Position numbers and translations under genes: made by a program
NCBI RefSeq assembly: GCF_010500215.1
Contig: NZ_JAAGOY010000004.1
Location: 434,001-498,000 of the forward strand
Length of the DNA stretch: 64,000 nucleotides
Source: Aliiroseovarius sp. PrR006
GTDB lineage: Bacteria; Pseudomonadota; Alphaproteobacteria; Rhodobacterales; Rhodobacteraceae
Reading direction: 5' to 3'
In this document: positions 36,607 to 45,692 of the stretch, in pieces
Layout: every line of letters begins with the position of its first letter
Numbering within the stretch: the first letter of the stretch is position 1
The notes under the pieces: generated by a model
What the model was told of the DNA's origin: nothing
Seen by the model: only the letters and a program-made list of their open reading frames with translations
The model's database searches: none

Positions 36607-37617
36607 ATGAAAAAGCAAACCCTAACGATCGCGGCAGCATTGACCGTCGCGGCGACAGCAGCGCAGGCTGGCATTGACCGCTCAGGCCAGGATATCGGCG
36701 TGCTGTTCGAAGAAGGTAACTACTTTAAATTTAGCTTCGCGAATGTCGACCCGGACATCACCAGTGATGCGACAGGTACCACTCAATCTGCCGTTCCGTT
36801 CTCGACCTTCTCGTTTGGCTATAAGCACCAGTTCAGCGAAAACCTGAGTTTCGCCTTGATCTGGGATCAGCCCTATGGCGCGGATATTCAATATATCGAC
36901 GGCCCCGCAGCCGGCGGATTTGCGGTTATCGACAGCCAACAGCTGACCGGTATTCTGCGCTATGAAATGGGCAACGGATTCTCGGTCCACGGTGGTGCAT
37001 TCATGCAGAAACTATCAGGCCAGATCGCGTCTGGTGCCGGCCTGCTTGAGGCGACCAGCAACAGTGAGCTCGGCGGTGTCGTTGGTGTCGCCTATGAAAA
37101 GCCCGAGATCGCCCTGCGTGTCGCTCTGACCTATTTCACTGGCGTTGATCACGAGCTGACCGGCACCCACAATTTTGCTCCGACGACCGGCGCCGTGTCG
37201 ATGCCTGAAGCCTTCAATCTGGATTTCCAGACGGGTATCGCGCAGAACACTTTGCTGTTCGGCTCGGTTCGCCATGCCAAATATGACGGTATCTCGCTGG
37301 ATACCGCCGGTCCCGTGAACTGGGTGAACTTCGTCGATGATGTCACCAGCTATGAGCTGGGTGTTGGGCGCAAGCTGAACGACAACTGGTCGGTTGCCCT
37401 GACATTGGGCTACAGCGGTGGCGCGGATACCGGCACCACCTTCCTTGCCCCTGCAGGTTCGGCCACCTCGGTTGGCCTTGGCGCATCGTACACCACCGGT
37501 GACATCAAGATCTCGGGCGGTGTGCGCTATACCAAGTTCAGCGAAAAGTTCGTGGGTCCAGTCCCCTTCGAGGGCGATGCGATTTCTGCAGGTGTCAGCG
37601 TAGGGGTCGCTTTCTAA
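36607..37617 (+). CDS. OmpP1/FadL-type outer membrane protein
   Basis: A 336-residue beta-barrel protein with a signal peptide (MKKQTLTIAAALTVAATAAQAG). GGGAGGAGAC lies just before the ATG. Alternating hydrophobic strands recur, including FSTFSFGYKHQFSENLSFAL and the closing ISAGVSVGVAF, which ends in the C-terminal phenylalanine recognised by BAM. It resembles FadL/TodX transporters of long-chain fatty acids or hydrophobic compounds, though shorter than E. coli FadL. It is monocistronic, with a terminator 25 bases on. Confidence 0.82.
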   Translation: MKKQTLTIAAALTVAATAAQAGIDRSGQDIGVLFEEGNYFKFSFANVDPDITSDATGTTQSAVPFSTFSFGYKHQFSENLSFALIWDQPYGADIQYIDGPAAGGFAVIDSQQLTGILRYEMGNGFSVHGGAFMQKLSGQIASGAGLLEATSNSELGGVVGVAYEKPEIALRVALTYFTGVDHELTGTHNFAPTTGAVSMPEAFNLDFQTGIAQNTLLFGSVRHAKYDGISLDTAGPVNWVNFVDDVTSYELGVGRKLNDNWSVALTLGYSGGADTGTTFLAPAGSATSVGLGASYTTGDIKISGGVRYTKFSEKFVGPVPFEGDAISAGVSVGVAF

Positions 37618-37641
37618 TCTGAGAACAAAATTTCTTTGGAT

Positions 37642-37674
37642 ACGCCCTGCCCGTCGGTGGGGCGTTTTCTTTTG
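37642..37674 (+). terminator. Terminator of the FadL-like gene
   Basis: ACGCCC pairs with GGGCGT, followed by TTTTCTTTTG. Confidence 0.82.
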
Positions 37675-37740
37675 TGACAGAAGCATTTGACCCCGTAGCG
37701 CGGGCGATTTACCAAAGGGCCGAAACACAAGGTGACAGGC

Positions 37741-38601
37741 ATGCTTTATCAATCCTCAGCGGACTGGCAGTCAGCAACGCATAAGCGGGTGCTTTTCTTT
37801 GGTATGTCCGGGCTTGGTAAGACCTATCTGTCCAATCTTCTGCGCGATCAGGGCGACTGGTTCCACTATTCGATCGATTACCGCATCGGCACCCGCTATA
37901 TGGGCGAGCACATCGCCGACAACTTCAAGGCCGAGGCCATGAAGGTCCCCTTCCTGCGCGACCTTTTGATGTCGGATTCGATCCGCATCACCTCGAAGAT
38001 CAGCTTTGAAAACCTGACGCCGGTTGCGACCTATCTGGGCAAGCCCGGTGACGTCGACAAAGGCGGCCTGCCGATTGATGAGTATCGCCGCCGACAGGAT
38101 CAGTTCAAAACGGCCGAGATCTCGGCCCTGATGGATACAGCGTCCTTCATTGACCGGGCCGAGCGCATCTATAGCTATCCGCATTTCATCTGCGACAGCG
38201 GTGGGTCGATCTGCGAATGGATCGACGCCGCCCTTGGCGAGCACGACACCCTTCTGTCCGAACTCAGCAAGCATTGCCTTCTGGTCTGGCTCCGCGGAGA
38301 CGAAGCCCACACGCAAAAGCTGGTCGAACGCTTTGACCGCGCGCCCAAACCGATGGCGTACCAGCCAGAGTTTCTGGCGCGTGTTTGGGGTGAATATCTA
38401 AACGAATTCAACGTGAAAGAAGATGACGTTGATCCTGACGCCTTCATCCGCTGGACCTATGCGCAGGCGCTGAACCACCGTCAGCCGCTTTACGAACACA
38501 TGGCGCGCTATGGCGTTTCCCTCTGTGCGCATGAAGTCGCACAGATCAAGTCGCCGCAAGACTTTGATCGTATGATCGCTGCGGCCATTGACGCGCGCTA
38601 A
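37741..38601 (+). CDS. P-loop ATPase of unknown function upstream of metA
   Basis: A 286-residue soluble protein. [19 protein letters not shown] (residues 16-34) is a Walker A (GxxGxGKT variant). A Walker B-like [13 protein letters not shown] is seen near 155-167, and [28 protein letters not shown] looks kinase-like. It may be a small-molecule kinase or NTPase; I cannot name a family. AAGGTGAC precedes the ATG 37741. It lies 44 bases ahead of metA on the same strand, so the two are probably co-transcribed. Confidence 0.7.
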   Translation: MLYQSSADWQSATHKRVLFFGMSGLGKTYLSNLLRDQGDWFHYSIDYRIGTRYMGEHIADNFKAEAMKVPFLRDLLMSDSIRITSKISFENLTPVATYLGKPGDVDKGGLPIDEYRRRQDQFKTAEISALMDTASFIDRAERIYSYPHFICDSGGSICEWIDAALGEHDTLLSELSKHCLLVWLRGDEAHTQKLVERFDRAPKPMAYQPEFLARVWGEYLNEFNVKEDDVDPDAFIRWTYAQALNHRQPLYEHMARYGVSLCAHEVAQIKSPQDFDRMIAAAIDAR

Positions 38602-38645
38602 GCGCGCCCCATCTATATCCATTACCTAGAAGAAGGACCGGTTCC

Positions 38646-39584
38646 ATGCCCATCAAGATCCCCTCGACCCTACCAGCCGTAGATGTGCTGAAGGACGAAG
38701 GCGTGATGGTCATGCCCGAAGATCAGGCCGCCAAGCAGGACATTCGCCCCATGCGGATTGCCCTTCTGAACCTGATGCCCAAAAAGATCGAGACCGAGAC
38801 CCAGTTCGCCCGTCTGATCGGATCACATCCGCTTCAGATCGAGCTGACGCTTCTGCGCCCGTCCGAGCACACTTCGAAAAACACGAGCGAAGCGCATATC
38901 GGCGCCTTCTATCAGCCGTGGGAAGAGGTGAAGGACCAGAAGTTCGATGGTCTGATCATCACTGGCGCCCCGATCGAGCATCTTCCCTTCGAAGAGGTCA
39001 CCTATTGGGATGAACTGACCCAGATCCTCGACTGGACTCAGACCAACGTACATTCCACTTTCGGCGTCTGCTGGGGTGGCATGGCGATGATTTACTATTT
39101 CCACGGTGTGAAGAAGCACATTCTGGACGCTAAGGCATTTGGGTGCTTTCCACAGAAAAACTTGGCCCCTTCCTCGCCCTATTTACGCGGTTTCTCAGAC
39201 AGTTGCGTGGTTCCCGTTAGCCGCTGGACCGAAATGAAGCAGGACGAAGTGGACGCCGCTACGGGACTTCAGACCCTACTTGGCTCGGACGACACCGGCC
39301 CCTGCCTGATCGAGGACAAGGCCCATCGGGCGCTCTATATCTTCAATCATTTCGAATATGACGACCTGACGCTGAAGGGCGAATATGACCGCGACGTGGC
39401 GAAAGGCGCGCCGATCAATGTGCCGATGAACTATTATCCGGACGATGATCCAACCCAGCCGCCCGAAAACCGCTGGCGCAGTCACGCGCATCTTCTGTAT
39501 CAGAACTGGATCTCAGAGATGTATATGACCACGCCCTATGACATCACGCAAATCGGTCAGGCGATGAAGGATCGCCGCGTCTAA
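38646..39584 (+). CDS. metA: Homoserine O-acetyltransferase (MetA family)
   Basis: A 312-residue enzyme of methionine synthesis. Cys142 in FGVCWGGMA is the acyl-accepting nucleophile; the catalytic His and Glu lie in [10 protein letters not shown]. Residue 111 is Glu in [15 protein letters not shown], which in this family marks acetyl-CoA use; Gly111 marks succinyl-CoA. It should therefore make O-acetylhomoserine despite the metA name. AAGGAC precedes the ATG. No SAM riboswitch was found upstream. Confidence 0.93.
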   Translation: MPIKIPSTLPAVDVLKDEGVMVMPEDQAAKQDIRPMRIALLNLMPKKIETETQFARLIGSHPLQIELTLLRPSEHTSKNTSEAHIGAFYQPWEEVKDQKFDGLIITGAPIEHLPFEEVTYWDELTQILDWTQTNVHSTFGVCWGGMAMIYYFHGVKKHILDAKAFGCFPQKNLAPSSPYLRGFSDSCVVPVSRWTEMKQDEVDAATGLQTLLGSDDTGPCLIEDKAHRALYIFNHFEYDDLTLKGEYDRDVAKGAPINVPMNYYPDDDPTQPPENRWRSHAHLLYQNWISEMYMTTPYDITQIGQAMKDRRV

Positions 39585-39641
39585 GCTGATTGCCAAACGC
39601 ATTCTCGACCCCCATATTGGTGTGAAATCAGGAGTTTGCCT

Positions 39642-40517
39642 ATGTCATTGCCTTTTGACGGCGCCATATCCGAGTTCTTTCACAAGGCCGCCCCAGATGC
39701 GGTGCGCGACGCCATTACGAATGGATCGAAAAAGGACATTTTGTCCGAAAGCTATCCGTACGAAAAGCCCATCGACAAGAAGGTCTACGAAGCCGAGCTT
39801 GAGGCGCTTCAGCTGGAACTGGTGAAGTTGCAGGCGGATGTGAAGGCAACCGGAAAGCGCGTCGTCGTGGTGTTTGAAGGCCGCGACGCGGCAGGCAAAG
39901 GTGGCACGATCAAGCGCTTCCGCGAGAACCTGAATCCGCGGGTCGCGCGTGTTGTGGCGCTGTCCAAACCCTCGGACCGAGAGGCTGGAGAATGGTATTT
40001 CCAGCGTTATGTCAAACACTTGCCCACCGAAGGCGAGATCGTTCTGTTCGACAGAAGCTGGTACAATCGCGGTGTGGTCGAAAAGGTTTTCGACTTCTGT
40101 GAGGCTCCCCAGCGCGAGGCCTTCTTCCGCCAGCTACCGGATTTCGAGGAAATGTTGGTCGACGAGGGCATCCACTTCGTGAAGATCTGGCTGAACGTGG
40201 GACGCGCCGAACAACTCCGCCGCTTCTTGTCACGTGAAAAAGACCCGCTAAAACAATGGAAACTCAGCTGGATCGACGTCGAAGGCTTGAACCGCTGGGA
40301 TGCTTATTCGGACGCGATCAAGGAAACTTTGGATCGTAGCCACCGCAACGTCGCGCCCTGGACTGTGATCCGCTCCGACGACAAAAAGCGCGCCCGACTT
40401 TCTGCTTTGAAAGCCGTCTTGCAAGGCATTGAATACGCTTCAAAAGATAACAACATCGCCTGCGCACCGGATGACCAAATCTGCGGCGGGCCCGAGCTTT
40501 GGAACAACAATGCCTAA
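39642..40517 (+). CDS. ppk2: Polyphosphate kinase 2
   Basis: A 291-residue PPK2-family kinase. Walker [15 protein letters not shown] (residues about 80-93), Walker [15 protein letters not shown] and the lid [16 protein letters not shown] are all present. It uses polyphosphate to phosphorylate nucleoside diphosphates, or the reverse. One-domain class I enzymes of this size act on NDPs. AGGAG precedes ATG 39642. The 3' end overlaps the tetR start by eight bases. Confidence 0.94.
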   Translation: MSLPFDGAISEFFHKAAPDAVRDAITNGSKKDILSESYPYEKPIDKKVYEAELEALQLELVKLQADVKATGKRVVVVFEGRDAAGKGGTIKRFRENLNPRVARVVALSKPSDREAGEWYFQRYVKHLPTEGEIVLFDRSWYNRGVVEKVFDFCEAPQREAFFRQLPDFEEMLVDEGIHFVKIWLNVGRAEQLRRFLSREKDPLKQWKLSWIDVEGLNRWDAYSDAIKETLDRSHRNVAPWTVIRSDDKKRARLSALKAVLQGIEYASKDNNIACAPDDQICGGPELWNNNA

Positions 40518-41127
40518 GCGCGGCTATCACCACGGGAACCTCCGTCAGGCGTTGGTTGATGCGGCCCTCGCCTTGATCGAGGAGAAGGGACCGACCGGCT
40601 TTACCTTGTCTGAGGCCGCCAAACAGGCGGGCGTAACGCCTGCCGCGGTCTATCGCCATTTCGCTGGCCGTGAAGACCTGATCGCGGAAGCGGCGCGTCA
40701 AGGCTATGAAATCTTCGCGGACCTTATGGAATACGCCTATGACAAGGGCCAACCCTCGGCGCTCGCCAGTTTCGAAGCCACCGGCCGCGCCTATCTGGCT
40801 TTCGCGCGCAAATACCCGGGCCACTATATCTCGATGTTCGAAAGCGGGATTTCGGTGAACCGCTCGCCGGAATTGGCCATGGTCTCGTCCCGCGCCATGG
40901 GCGTGCTGGAAAAAGCCGCAAGCAAACTGACCGAGAACATGTCCGCAGACAAACGCCCCCCCGCGCGCATGGTCAGCGCCCATATCTGGGCCATGAGCCA
41001 CGGCGTGGTCGAGCTGTTCGGCCGCGGAAGCCCCGGCCAGAAAAGCCCGTTCCCCCCCGAAGAACTTCTGGAAAGCGGGATCGGCATATATCTGCGCGGG
41101 CTTGGCCTGATCAAAGCGGACGATTAG
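40510..41127 (+). CDS. TetR/AcrR family regulator (WHG domain)
   Basis: A 205-residue regulator started inside the last codons of ppk2. The N-terminal helix-turn-helix is [27 protein letters not shown] (residues about 32-58). The C-terminal ligand domain has [11 protein letters not shown], the TetR WHG motif. It is translationally coupled to ppk2, so it may sense a nucleotide-related or stress signal, but its ligand and operator are unknown. Confidence 0.9.
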   Translation: MPKRGYHHGNLRQALVDAALALIEEKGPTGFTLSEAAKQAGVTPAAVYRHFAGREDLIAEAARQGYEIFADLMEYAYDKGQPSALASFEATGRAYLAFARKYPGHYISMFESGISVNRSPELAMVSSRAMGVLEKAASKLTENMSADKRPPARMVSAHIWAMSHGVVELFGRGSPGQKSPFPPEELLESGIGIYLRGLGLIKADD

Positions 41128-41140
41128 TCCAAACCACGCA

Positions 41141-41228
41141 TTTTCTTGCCAGAAATATCCTGGGGGAGTCTGAGGGCCATCAGGCCTCAGGCGGGGGCAA
41201 AGCCCCCTATAGGCTCACGAAGTGAGCC
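41141..41228. repeat. Dispersed intergenic element with three hairpins (copy 1)
   Basis: Starts TTTTCTTGCCAGAAATATCC and continues with three stem-loops: TGAGGGCC/GGCCTCA, GGGGGC-AAA-GCCCCC (41193-41207) and GGCTCAC-GAA-GTGAGCC (41212-41228). It fills the gap between the convergent tetR and sufS genes. The same 5' block recurs at 61692. Confidence 0.75.
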
Positions 41229-41237
41229 ACTGGCAGT

Positions 41238-42458
41238 CTAAGCCAACAGCTTGTGGCACAGCTCCAGCCCTTCAACCAACCGTTCGACTTCCTCGGTCGT
41301 GTTATAAAGCCCGAAGGACGCACGCGCCGTCGCCGCCACGCCCAGATGCTCCATCAAGGGTTTCGCACAATGGTGCCCTGCCCGCACCGCGATGCCCTTC
41401 TTATCCAGAATGGTCGAGATATCATGTGCATGCGCTGCACCTTCCATCGTCAGCGAGAAGATCGCGGCCTTGCCCGGCGCATGTCCCTGCACATTCACCC
41501 AGTTCAACCCAGCAAACCGCTCGGCCGCATAGGTTGCCAGAGACGCCTCATGCGCCGCGACATTATCCATGCCCAAATCCATCAGATATTCCAGCGCGGC
41601 GCCCATGCCGATGGTCTGCACGATCCCCGGCGTACCGGCCTCAAATTTCAGAGGCGGCTTGGCATAGGTCACGGTGTCTTTCGTGACCTCATTGATCATG
41701 TCTCCGCCACCAAAGAACGGCTGCATCTCGGATTGGCGGTCGGCGCGGATATAGATCGCGCCGGACCCCGACGGACCATAGAGCTTGTGACCGGTGATCG
41801 CATAGAAATCACAGCCGATATCCTGCACATCCACCGGCATATGAACGGCCCCTTGCGAGCCATCAACCAGAACCGGAACGCCCTTCGTGCGGGCACCCGA
41901 GCAGATTGTTTTCACATCAACCACGGTGCCCAAAACGTTCGAGCATTGGGTGATCGCAATCAGCTTGGTCCGGTCCGTGATCGCGTCCAGCACCTTCTGC
42001 GGGTCCAGCGACCCGTCCAGTTCCGGGTCGATCCATTTCAGGACCACGCCCTGACGTTCGCGCAGGAAGTGCCACGGAACGATGTTTGCGTGATGCTCCA
42101 TCGTGGACAAGATGATCTCGTCGCCAGCCTTCATCCGCGGCGCGGCCCAGGCATAGGACACCAAATTGATCCCCTCGGTCGTTCCCGAGTTGAAGACAAT
42201 CTCGTCTTCAGATCCTGCGTTCAGGAACTTGGCCACAATCCCGCGCACGGCCTCATAACGTTCGGTCGACAGGTTCGACAGGTAATGCAGCCCGCGATGG
42301 ACGTTCGAATACTCTTCCGCATAACCGCGCGTGATCGCGTCGATCACCACTTGCGGCTTCTGGGCGGACGCCCCATTGTCCAGATAGGTCAACGGTTTAC
42401 CGTTCACTTCGCGCGCGAGGATCGGAAATTCGCTGCGGATCTTGTTGATATCATACAT
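41238..42458 (-). CDS. sufS: Cysteine desulfurase SufS
   Basis: A 406-residue PLP enzyme of the group II (SufS/CsdA) type that hands sulfur from cysteine to the Suf scaffold. The PLP lysine is in ITGHKLYGPSGSG; the catalytic Cys364 is in VRAGHHCAKPLMEH. NIVPWHFLRER is also typical. CGGAG precedes the ATG, 12 bases after the second Yip1 gene. It is the last gene of the iscR-suf operon. Confidence 0.96.
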   Translation of the reverse strand: MYDINKIRSEFPILAREVNGKPLTYLDNGASAQKPQVVIDAITRGYAEEYSNVHRGLHYLSNLSTERYEAVRGIVAKFLNAGSEDEIVFNSGTTEGINLVSYAWAAPRMKAGDEIILSTMEHHANIVPWHFLRERQGVVLKWIDPELDGSLDPQKVLDAITDRTKLIAITQCSNVLGTVVDVKTICSGARTKGVPVLVDGSQGAVHMPVDVQDIGCDFYAITGHKLYGPSGSGAIYIRADRQSEMQPFFGGGDMINEVTKDTVTYAKPPLKFEAGTPGIVQTIGMGAALEYLMDLGMDNVAAHEASLATYAAERFAGLNWVNVQGHAPGKAAIFSLTMEGAAHAHDISTILDKKGIAVRAGHHCAKPLMEHLGVAATARASFGLYNTTEEVERLVEGLELCHKLLA

Positions 42459-42470
42459 GAACGGCTCCGA

Positions 42471-43070
42471 TCATTGTGCGGGCAATTCGATGGGTTCGAC
42501 CCCAAGAAGCACCAGAATAAAGGACAGGGCAAACACGGCCAGAACCATGAAAATCAGGATCGACGTAAAGACCAGCCCGGCCGACCGGAATCCATGGTTT
42601 TCAACCGTGAAATGGGTCAGCACCCAGAAGAAGAAGAAGACCGAGGCGAACATCAAAAGGGCCGCCATCGCCGGGGCGATCAACGACAGGATCACGGTCA
42701 GAACTTGCAGGCCCAGAAAGACGAACTCCATCCAGACGACGGTCATGATGGCGTTTTCCAGACTGCCCTGCCCGCCCATCAGGCGCCCGATCACATAGAT
42801 CGCCGTGGCCAGTCCAAACATGAACGCACCTTCCAACAGGCCCAGCGTGGCAGGGCTGGACAGAAGCGGCCCCATCAGCTGGGCATCAATTGGGAACAGT
42901 ATATCCGCGACAACGCTAAGGCCCGTGGCCAGCACCACCATCAAAAGCAGAGCGGTCCACAATGCCTCTCGGCTTAGCCCCAAATCAAACAGGTCACGCG
43001 CCACTTTGCGCGGTTCCGGCACAGTCTGAAGTGCCATTCCAATCAGGTATCCGGGGGTGAATTGCATCAC
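42471..43070 (-). CDS. Yip1 family membrane protein
   Basis: A 199-residue protein with about five helices; the Yip1 pattern appears as MALQTVPEPRKVARDLFDLGL followed by a cluster of hydrophobic helices. The role is unknown. It overlaps its upstream paralogue by four bases and lies within the suf operon, so it is co-expressed with Fe-S assembly genes. Confidence 0.8.
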   Translation of the reverse strand: MMQFTPGYLIGMALQTVPEPRKVARDLFDLGLSREALWTALLLMVVLATGLSVVADILFPIDAQLMGPLLSSPATLGLLEGAFMFGLATAIYVIGRLMGGQGSLENAIMTVVWMEFVFLGLQVLTVILSLIAPAMAALLMFASVFFFFWVLTHFTVENHGFRSAGLVFTSILIFMVLAVFALSFILVLLGVEPIELPAQ

Positions 43071-43570
43071 TCTGCCTTGTTCGTTTCTACCGGGCTACGT
43101 TCAGCCTCGCGCAGATTGATAGACCAGAACAAGACAAACACCACAAGGGCAAGAAGCCCCACCAGCGACAATTGGACACCCGGGCCGATGAAGCCAGCCA
43201 CAAGCCCCCAAAGCAGCCAAATGGGCGCTGCACAGAGAAGCGCCCAGAACAACGCGAAACGCGCAGAGTACGCGCTTCCTTTTCCTCCGATCAGCCGGGC
43301 GATCACGTGGCTAATCGTACCAAGCGCATATAGCACCAATGGCATGATGAAGAGCCACCCCAAAAGGGTCGCTCCTAACAGCATGTTCAGCTCTTCGCCA
43401 GTTTCATGTGCCTGCCGTGCCAGTCGCGGCATTTGGGCCGCAAAAACCATTGCGCAGGCGAACATCAAGACCGCCAGCGCCCGGTCTTCACGCGGGCCGT
43501 CCCCCACGCGGCGTCGAAACACCGCGCGTGGGTTGCGATAGGACTGAACCATATCCTGTAGGACCGACAC
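43067..43570 (-). CDS. Yip1 family membrane protein
   Basis: A 167-residue protein with about four helices and the N-terminal MVQSYRNPRAVFRRRVGDGPREDRALAV pattern; it is a shorter relative of the neighbouring Yip1 protein. Location between sufD and sufS, 17 bases after sufD, makes it a member of the operon. A direct role in Fe-S assembly is not established. Confidence 0.78.
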   Translation of the reverse strand: MSVLQDMVQSYRNPRAVFRRRVGDGPREDRALAVLMFACAMVFAAQMPRLARQAHETGEELNMLLGATLLGWLFIMPLVLYALGTISHVIARLIGGKGSAYSARFALFWALLCAAPIWLLWGLVAGFIGPGVQLSLVGLLALVVFVLFWSINLREAERSPVETNKAE

Positions 43571-43587
43571 CTAACGCCCCCTTCAGG

Positions 43588-44877
43588 TCAGCCGCGGCGA
43601 CGGGTCAACCAAGCGTCCAGACGCCCGGTGACTTCGGCTGCGATGTCTTCGTCTTCGATTTCTTCGATCGCATCGGCCAGAAAGGCCAGCACCAGCAGAT
43701 CTGTCGCAATCGGCGTCGGGACACCGCGCGAGCGCAGATAGAACAGAGCTTCTTCGTCGATCGCACCCGTAGTCGAGCCGTGCGAACAGATCACATCATC
43801 AGCGTAAATCTCAAGCTCGGGCTTGGCTTGGAAGCTTGCATCGTCATCAAGCAAAAGCGACTGAGACTTCTGATACCCGTCCGTCTTCTGTGCATCGGGC
43901 TTCACAAGGATCTTGCCTTGGAATACGCCTTTAGCGCCGTTCTTCAGCACTTTCTTGAACACCTGACGGCTTTCACAGGCCACCGCATCATGGGTGATGA
44001 ACACGGTGTCGTCGTGATGGAATTCGTTCTCTGCCCCATCTCCAAGCGCGGCACCTGCGATATGCGCCACAGCATCGTCGCCGATGATATCAATTACGCA
44101 TTCATTTCGGGTCAGCTTGCCGTTCACCGTCATGGTGAAGCTTTTGAAGGTCGCTTCTGCGTCCACGCGAGCGAAGATATGGGTGATCGCTTGACGGTCA
44201 TGGTCACGGCCCTGGGCACGGACGTGGTGGAATTCGGCACCCTTGGCCACGTCCACTTCGGTCACTTGGTTGAAGCGGGCAGCAGCAGCGCCGTTTTCCA
44301 AGAGTGTCAGGGTCGCGCCCTCTTCCACCTTGATCACGTGGTGCAGGATCACGTCCGAGGCACTGTCTTCGTGGCGATAGATCAGCGAAACCGGGCGCGT
44401 CGGCTTACCGGTCACGCGGACAACCACACCGTCGGTGGCCATCGCCGAGTTATAGACAGCGAGCGGACTCTGTACCGGAGTCTGGCCCGCAGTTTCGAGA
44501 ACACCATACAGGTCTTTAGCCCAATGGATGTCTTTCTCAGAAGCGGTCGAAAGGCGTTCGATTTCAAGCCCTTCACCTTCCAGGTCGTCCGAGGCATCCG
44601 CATCGAATACGCCATCCACGAAGACCAGCTTCAGGCGGTCAATCTCGTGGAACACCAGCGGTTCGCCTTGGTTGTCAAAGACTTCTGCCGTGGCTGGCGC
44701 GGCCGAAATCAGGCTATCTGGACGGGTCCATTTCCAATACTCGTCCCGGCGCGTGGGCAGACCCATCGCAGCCAGACGGCTGGCTGCATCTGTACGTGCC
44801 TCCGCCGCCCAAGCACCCGAGGCCGGACGCGCATCGGCGCTGATCTGACCCGCCTGCGTTTTCACAGCGGTGCTCAT
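43588..44877 (-). CDS. sufD: Fe-S cluster assembly protein SufD
   Basis: A 429-residue SufB/SufD-family protein with right-handed beta-helix core: VIDIIGDDAVAHIAGAALGDGAENEFHHDD, then FQGKILVKPDAQKTDGYQ and DDVICSHGSTTGAIDEEALFYL with the conserved SHG motif. SufD partners SufB and SufC in the SufBC2D scaffold. Its ATG overlaps the sufC stop (ATGA). Confidence 0.95.
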   Translation of the reverse strand: MSTAVKTQAGQISADARPASGAWAAEARTDAASRLAAMGLPTRRDEYWKWTRPDSLISAAPATAEVFDNQGEPLVFHEIDRLKLVFVDGVFDADASDDLEGEGLEIERLSTASEKDIHWAKDLYGVLETAGQTPVQSPLAVYNSAMATDGVVVRVTGKPTRPVSLIYRHEDSASDVILHHVIKVEEGATLTLLENGAAAARFNQVTEVDVAKGAEFHHVRAQGRDHDRQAITHIFARVDAEATFKSFTMTVNGKLTRNECVIDIIGDDAVAHIAGAALGDGAENEFHHDDTVFITHDAVACESRQVFKKVLKNGAKGVFQGKILVKPDAQKTDGYQKSQSLLLDDDASFQAKPELEIYADDVICSHGSTTGAIDEEALFYLRSRGVPTPIATDLLVLAFLADAIEEIEDEDIAAEVTGRLDAWLTRRRG

Positions 44878-45632
44878 GCGTCGATCTCCGCCAGAATGTC
44901 GGCATAGCCGTTGTTTTCAACTTCCAGCGCCAGCTCGGGACCGCCTGACTTCACAATGCGGCCAGCGGCCATAATGTGCACCACGTCCGGTTTGATGTGG
45001 TCCAGCAGACGCTGATAGTGGGTGATCACAAGGAACGAGCGGCCTTCATCGCGCAGCGCGTTCACGCCTTCCGACACCAGCTTCATCGCATCCACGTCCA
45101 GACCCGAATCCGTTTCGTCCAAGATGCACATCTTGGGCTCCAGCATCGCCATCTGCAGGATCTCGTTGCGCTTCTTTTCACCACCCGAGAAGCCCACGTT
45201 TACTGGGCGCTTCAGCATATCCGCGTCGATCTTCAGATCTTTTGCCTTGGCGCGGACGAATTTCAGGAAGTCAGCAGCCGACATTTCCTCTTCCCCGCGC
45301 GCTTTGCGCTGTGCGTTCACGGCGGTGCGCAGGAAGGTCATGTTGCCCACGCCGGGGATCTCGACAGGGTATTGAAAGGCCAGAAACAGACCAGCTGCAG
45401 CGCGCTCTTCTGGCTCCATGTCTAGCAGCTCTTCACCGTCCAGCGTGGCGTCGCCTTCTGTCACCTCATAGCCGTCACGTCCCGACAGCACGTAAGACAA
45501 AGTCGACTTACCCGAGCCGTTCGGCCCCATGATCGCATGCACTTTGCCAGCCGGCACTTCCAGATCCACGCCCTTGAGGATGCGCTTATCCTCTTCTTCA
45601 AGTTTGACGTGCAGGTTATTGATTTTCAGCAT
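44874..45632 (-). CDS. sufC: Fe-S assembly ATPase SufC
   Basis: A 252-residue ABC-type ATPase: Walker A GPNGSGKSTLSYVLSG, signature FSGGEKKRNEILQM, Walker B MCILDETDSGLD, H-loop VITHYQRLL. The GEKKRNEILQ form of the signature is specific to SufC. It drives conformational changes in the SufBC2D complex. It lies 60 bases after sufB. Confidence 0.97.
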   Translation of the reverse strand: MLKINNLHVKLEEEDKRILKGVDLEVPAGKVHAIMGPNGSGKSTLSYVLSGRDGYEVTEGDATLDGEELLDMEPEERAAAGLFLAFQYPVEIPGVGNMTFLRTAVNAQRKARGEEEMSAADFLKFVRAKAKDLKIDADMLKRPVNVGFSGGEKKRNEILQMAMLEPKMCILDETDSGLDVDAMKLVSEGVNALRDEGRSFLVITHYQRLLDHIKPDVVHIMAAGRIVKSGGPELALEVENNGYADILAEIDA

Positions 45633-45692
45633 CTTTATCGTCCTTCAAGACCATCGCCAGCATCGTGGCGGTCAAATATCTTCGGTCGGGGG

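Noticed and set aside
37618-38645. SAM riboswitch upstream of metA
   Set aside because: The gap before metA is only 44 bases. GATTTACC near 37710 recalls SAM-II, but the GCTAAA block and P1 stem are missing.
41253-42977. Plus-strand frame of 574 codons over sufS and the Yip1 gene
   Set aside because: Antisense to sufS and yip1, rich in His, Arg and Gln, as in shadow frames, with no recognisable domain.
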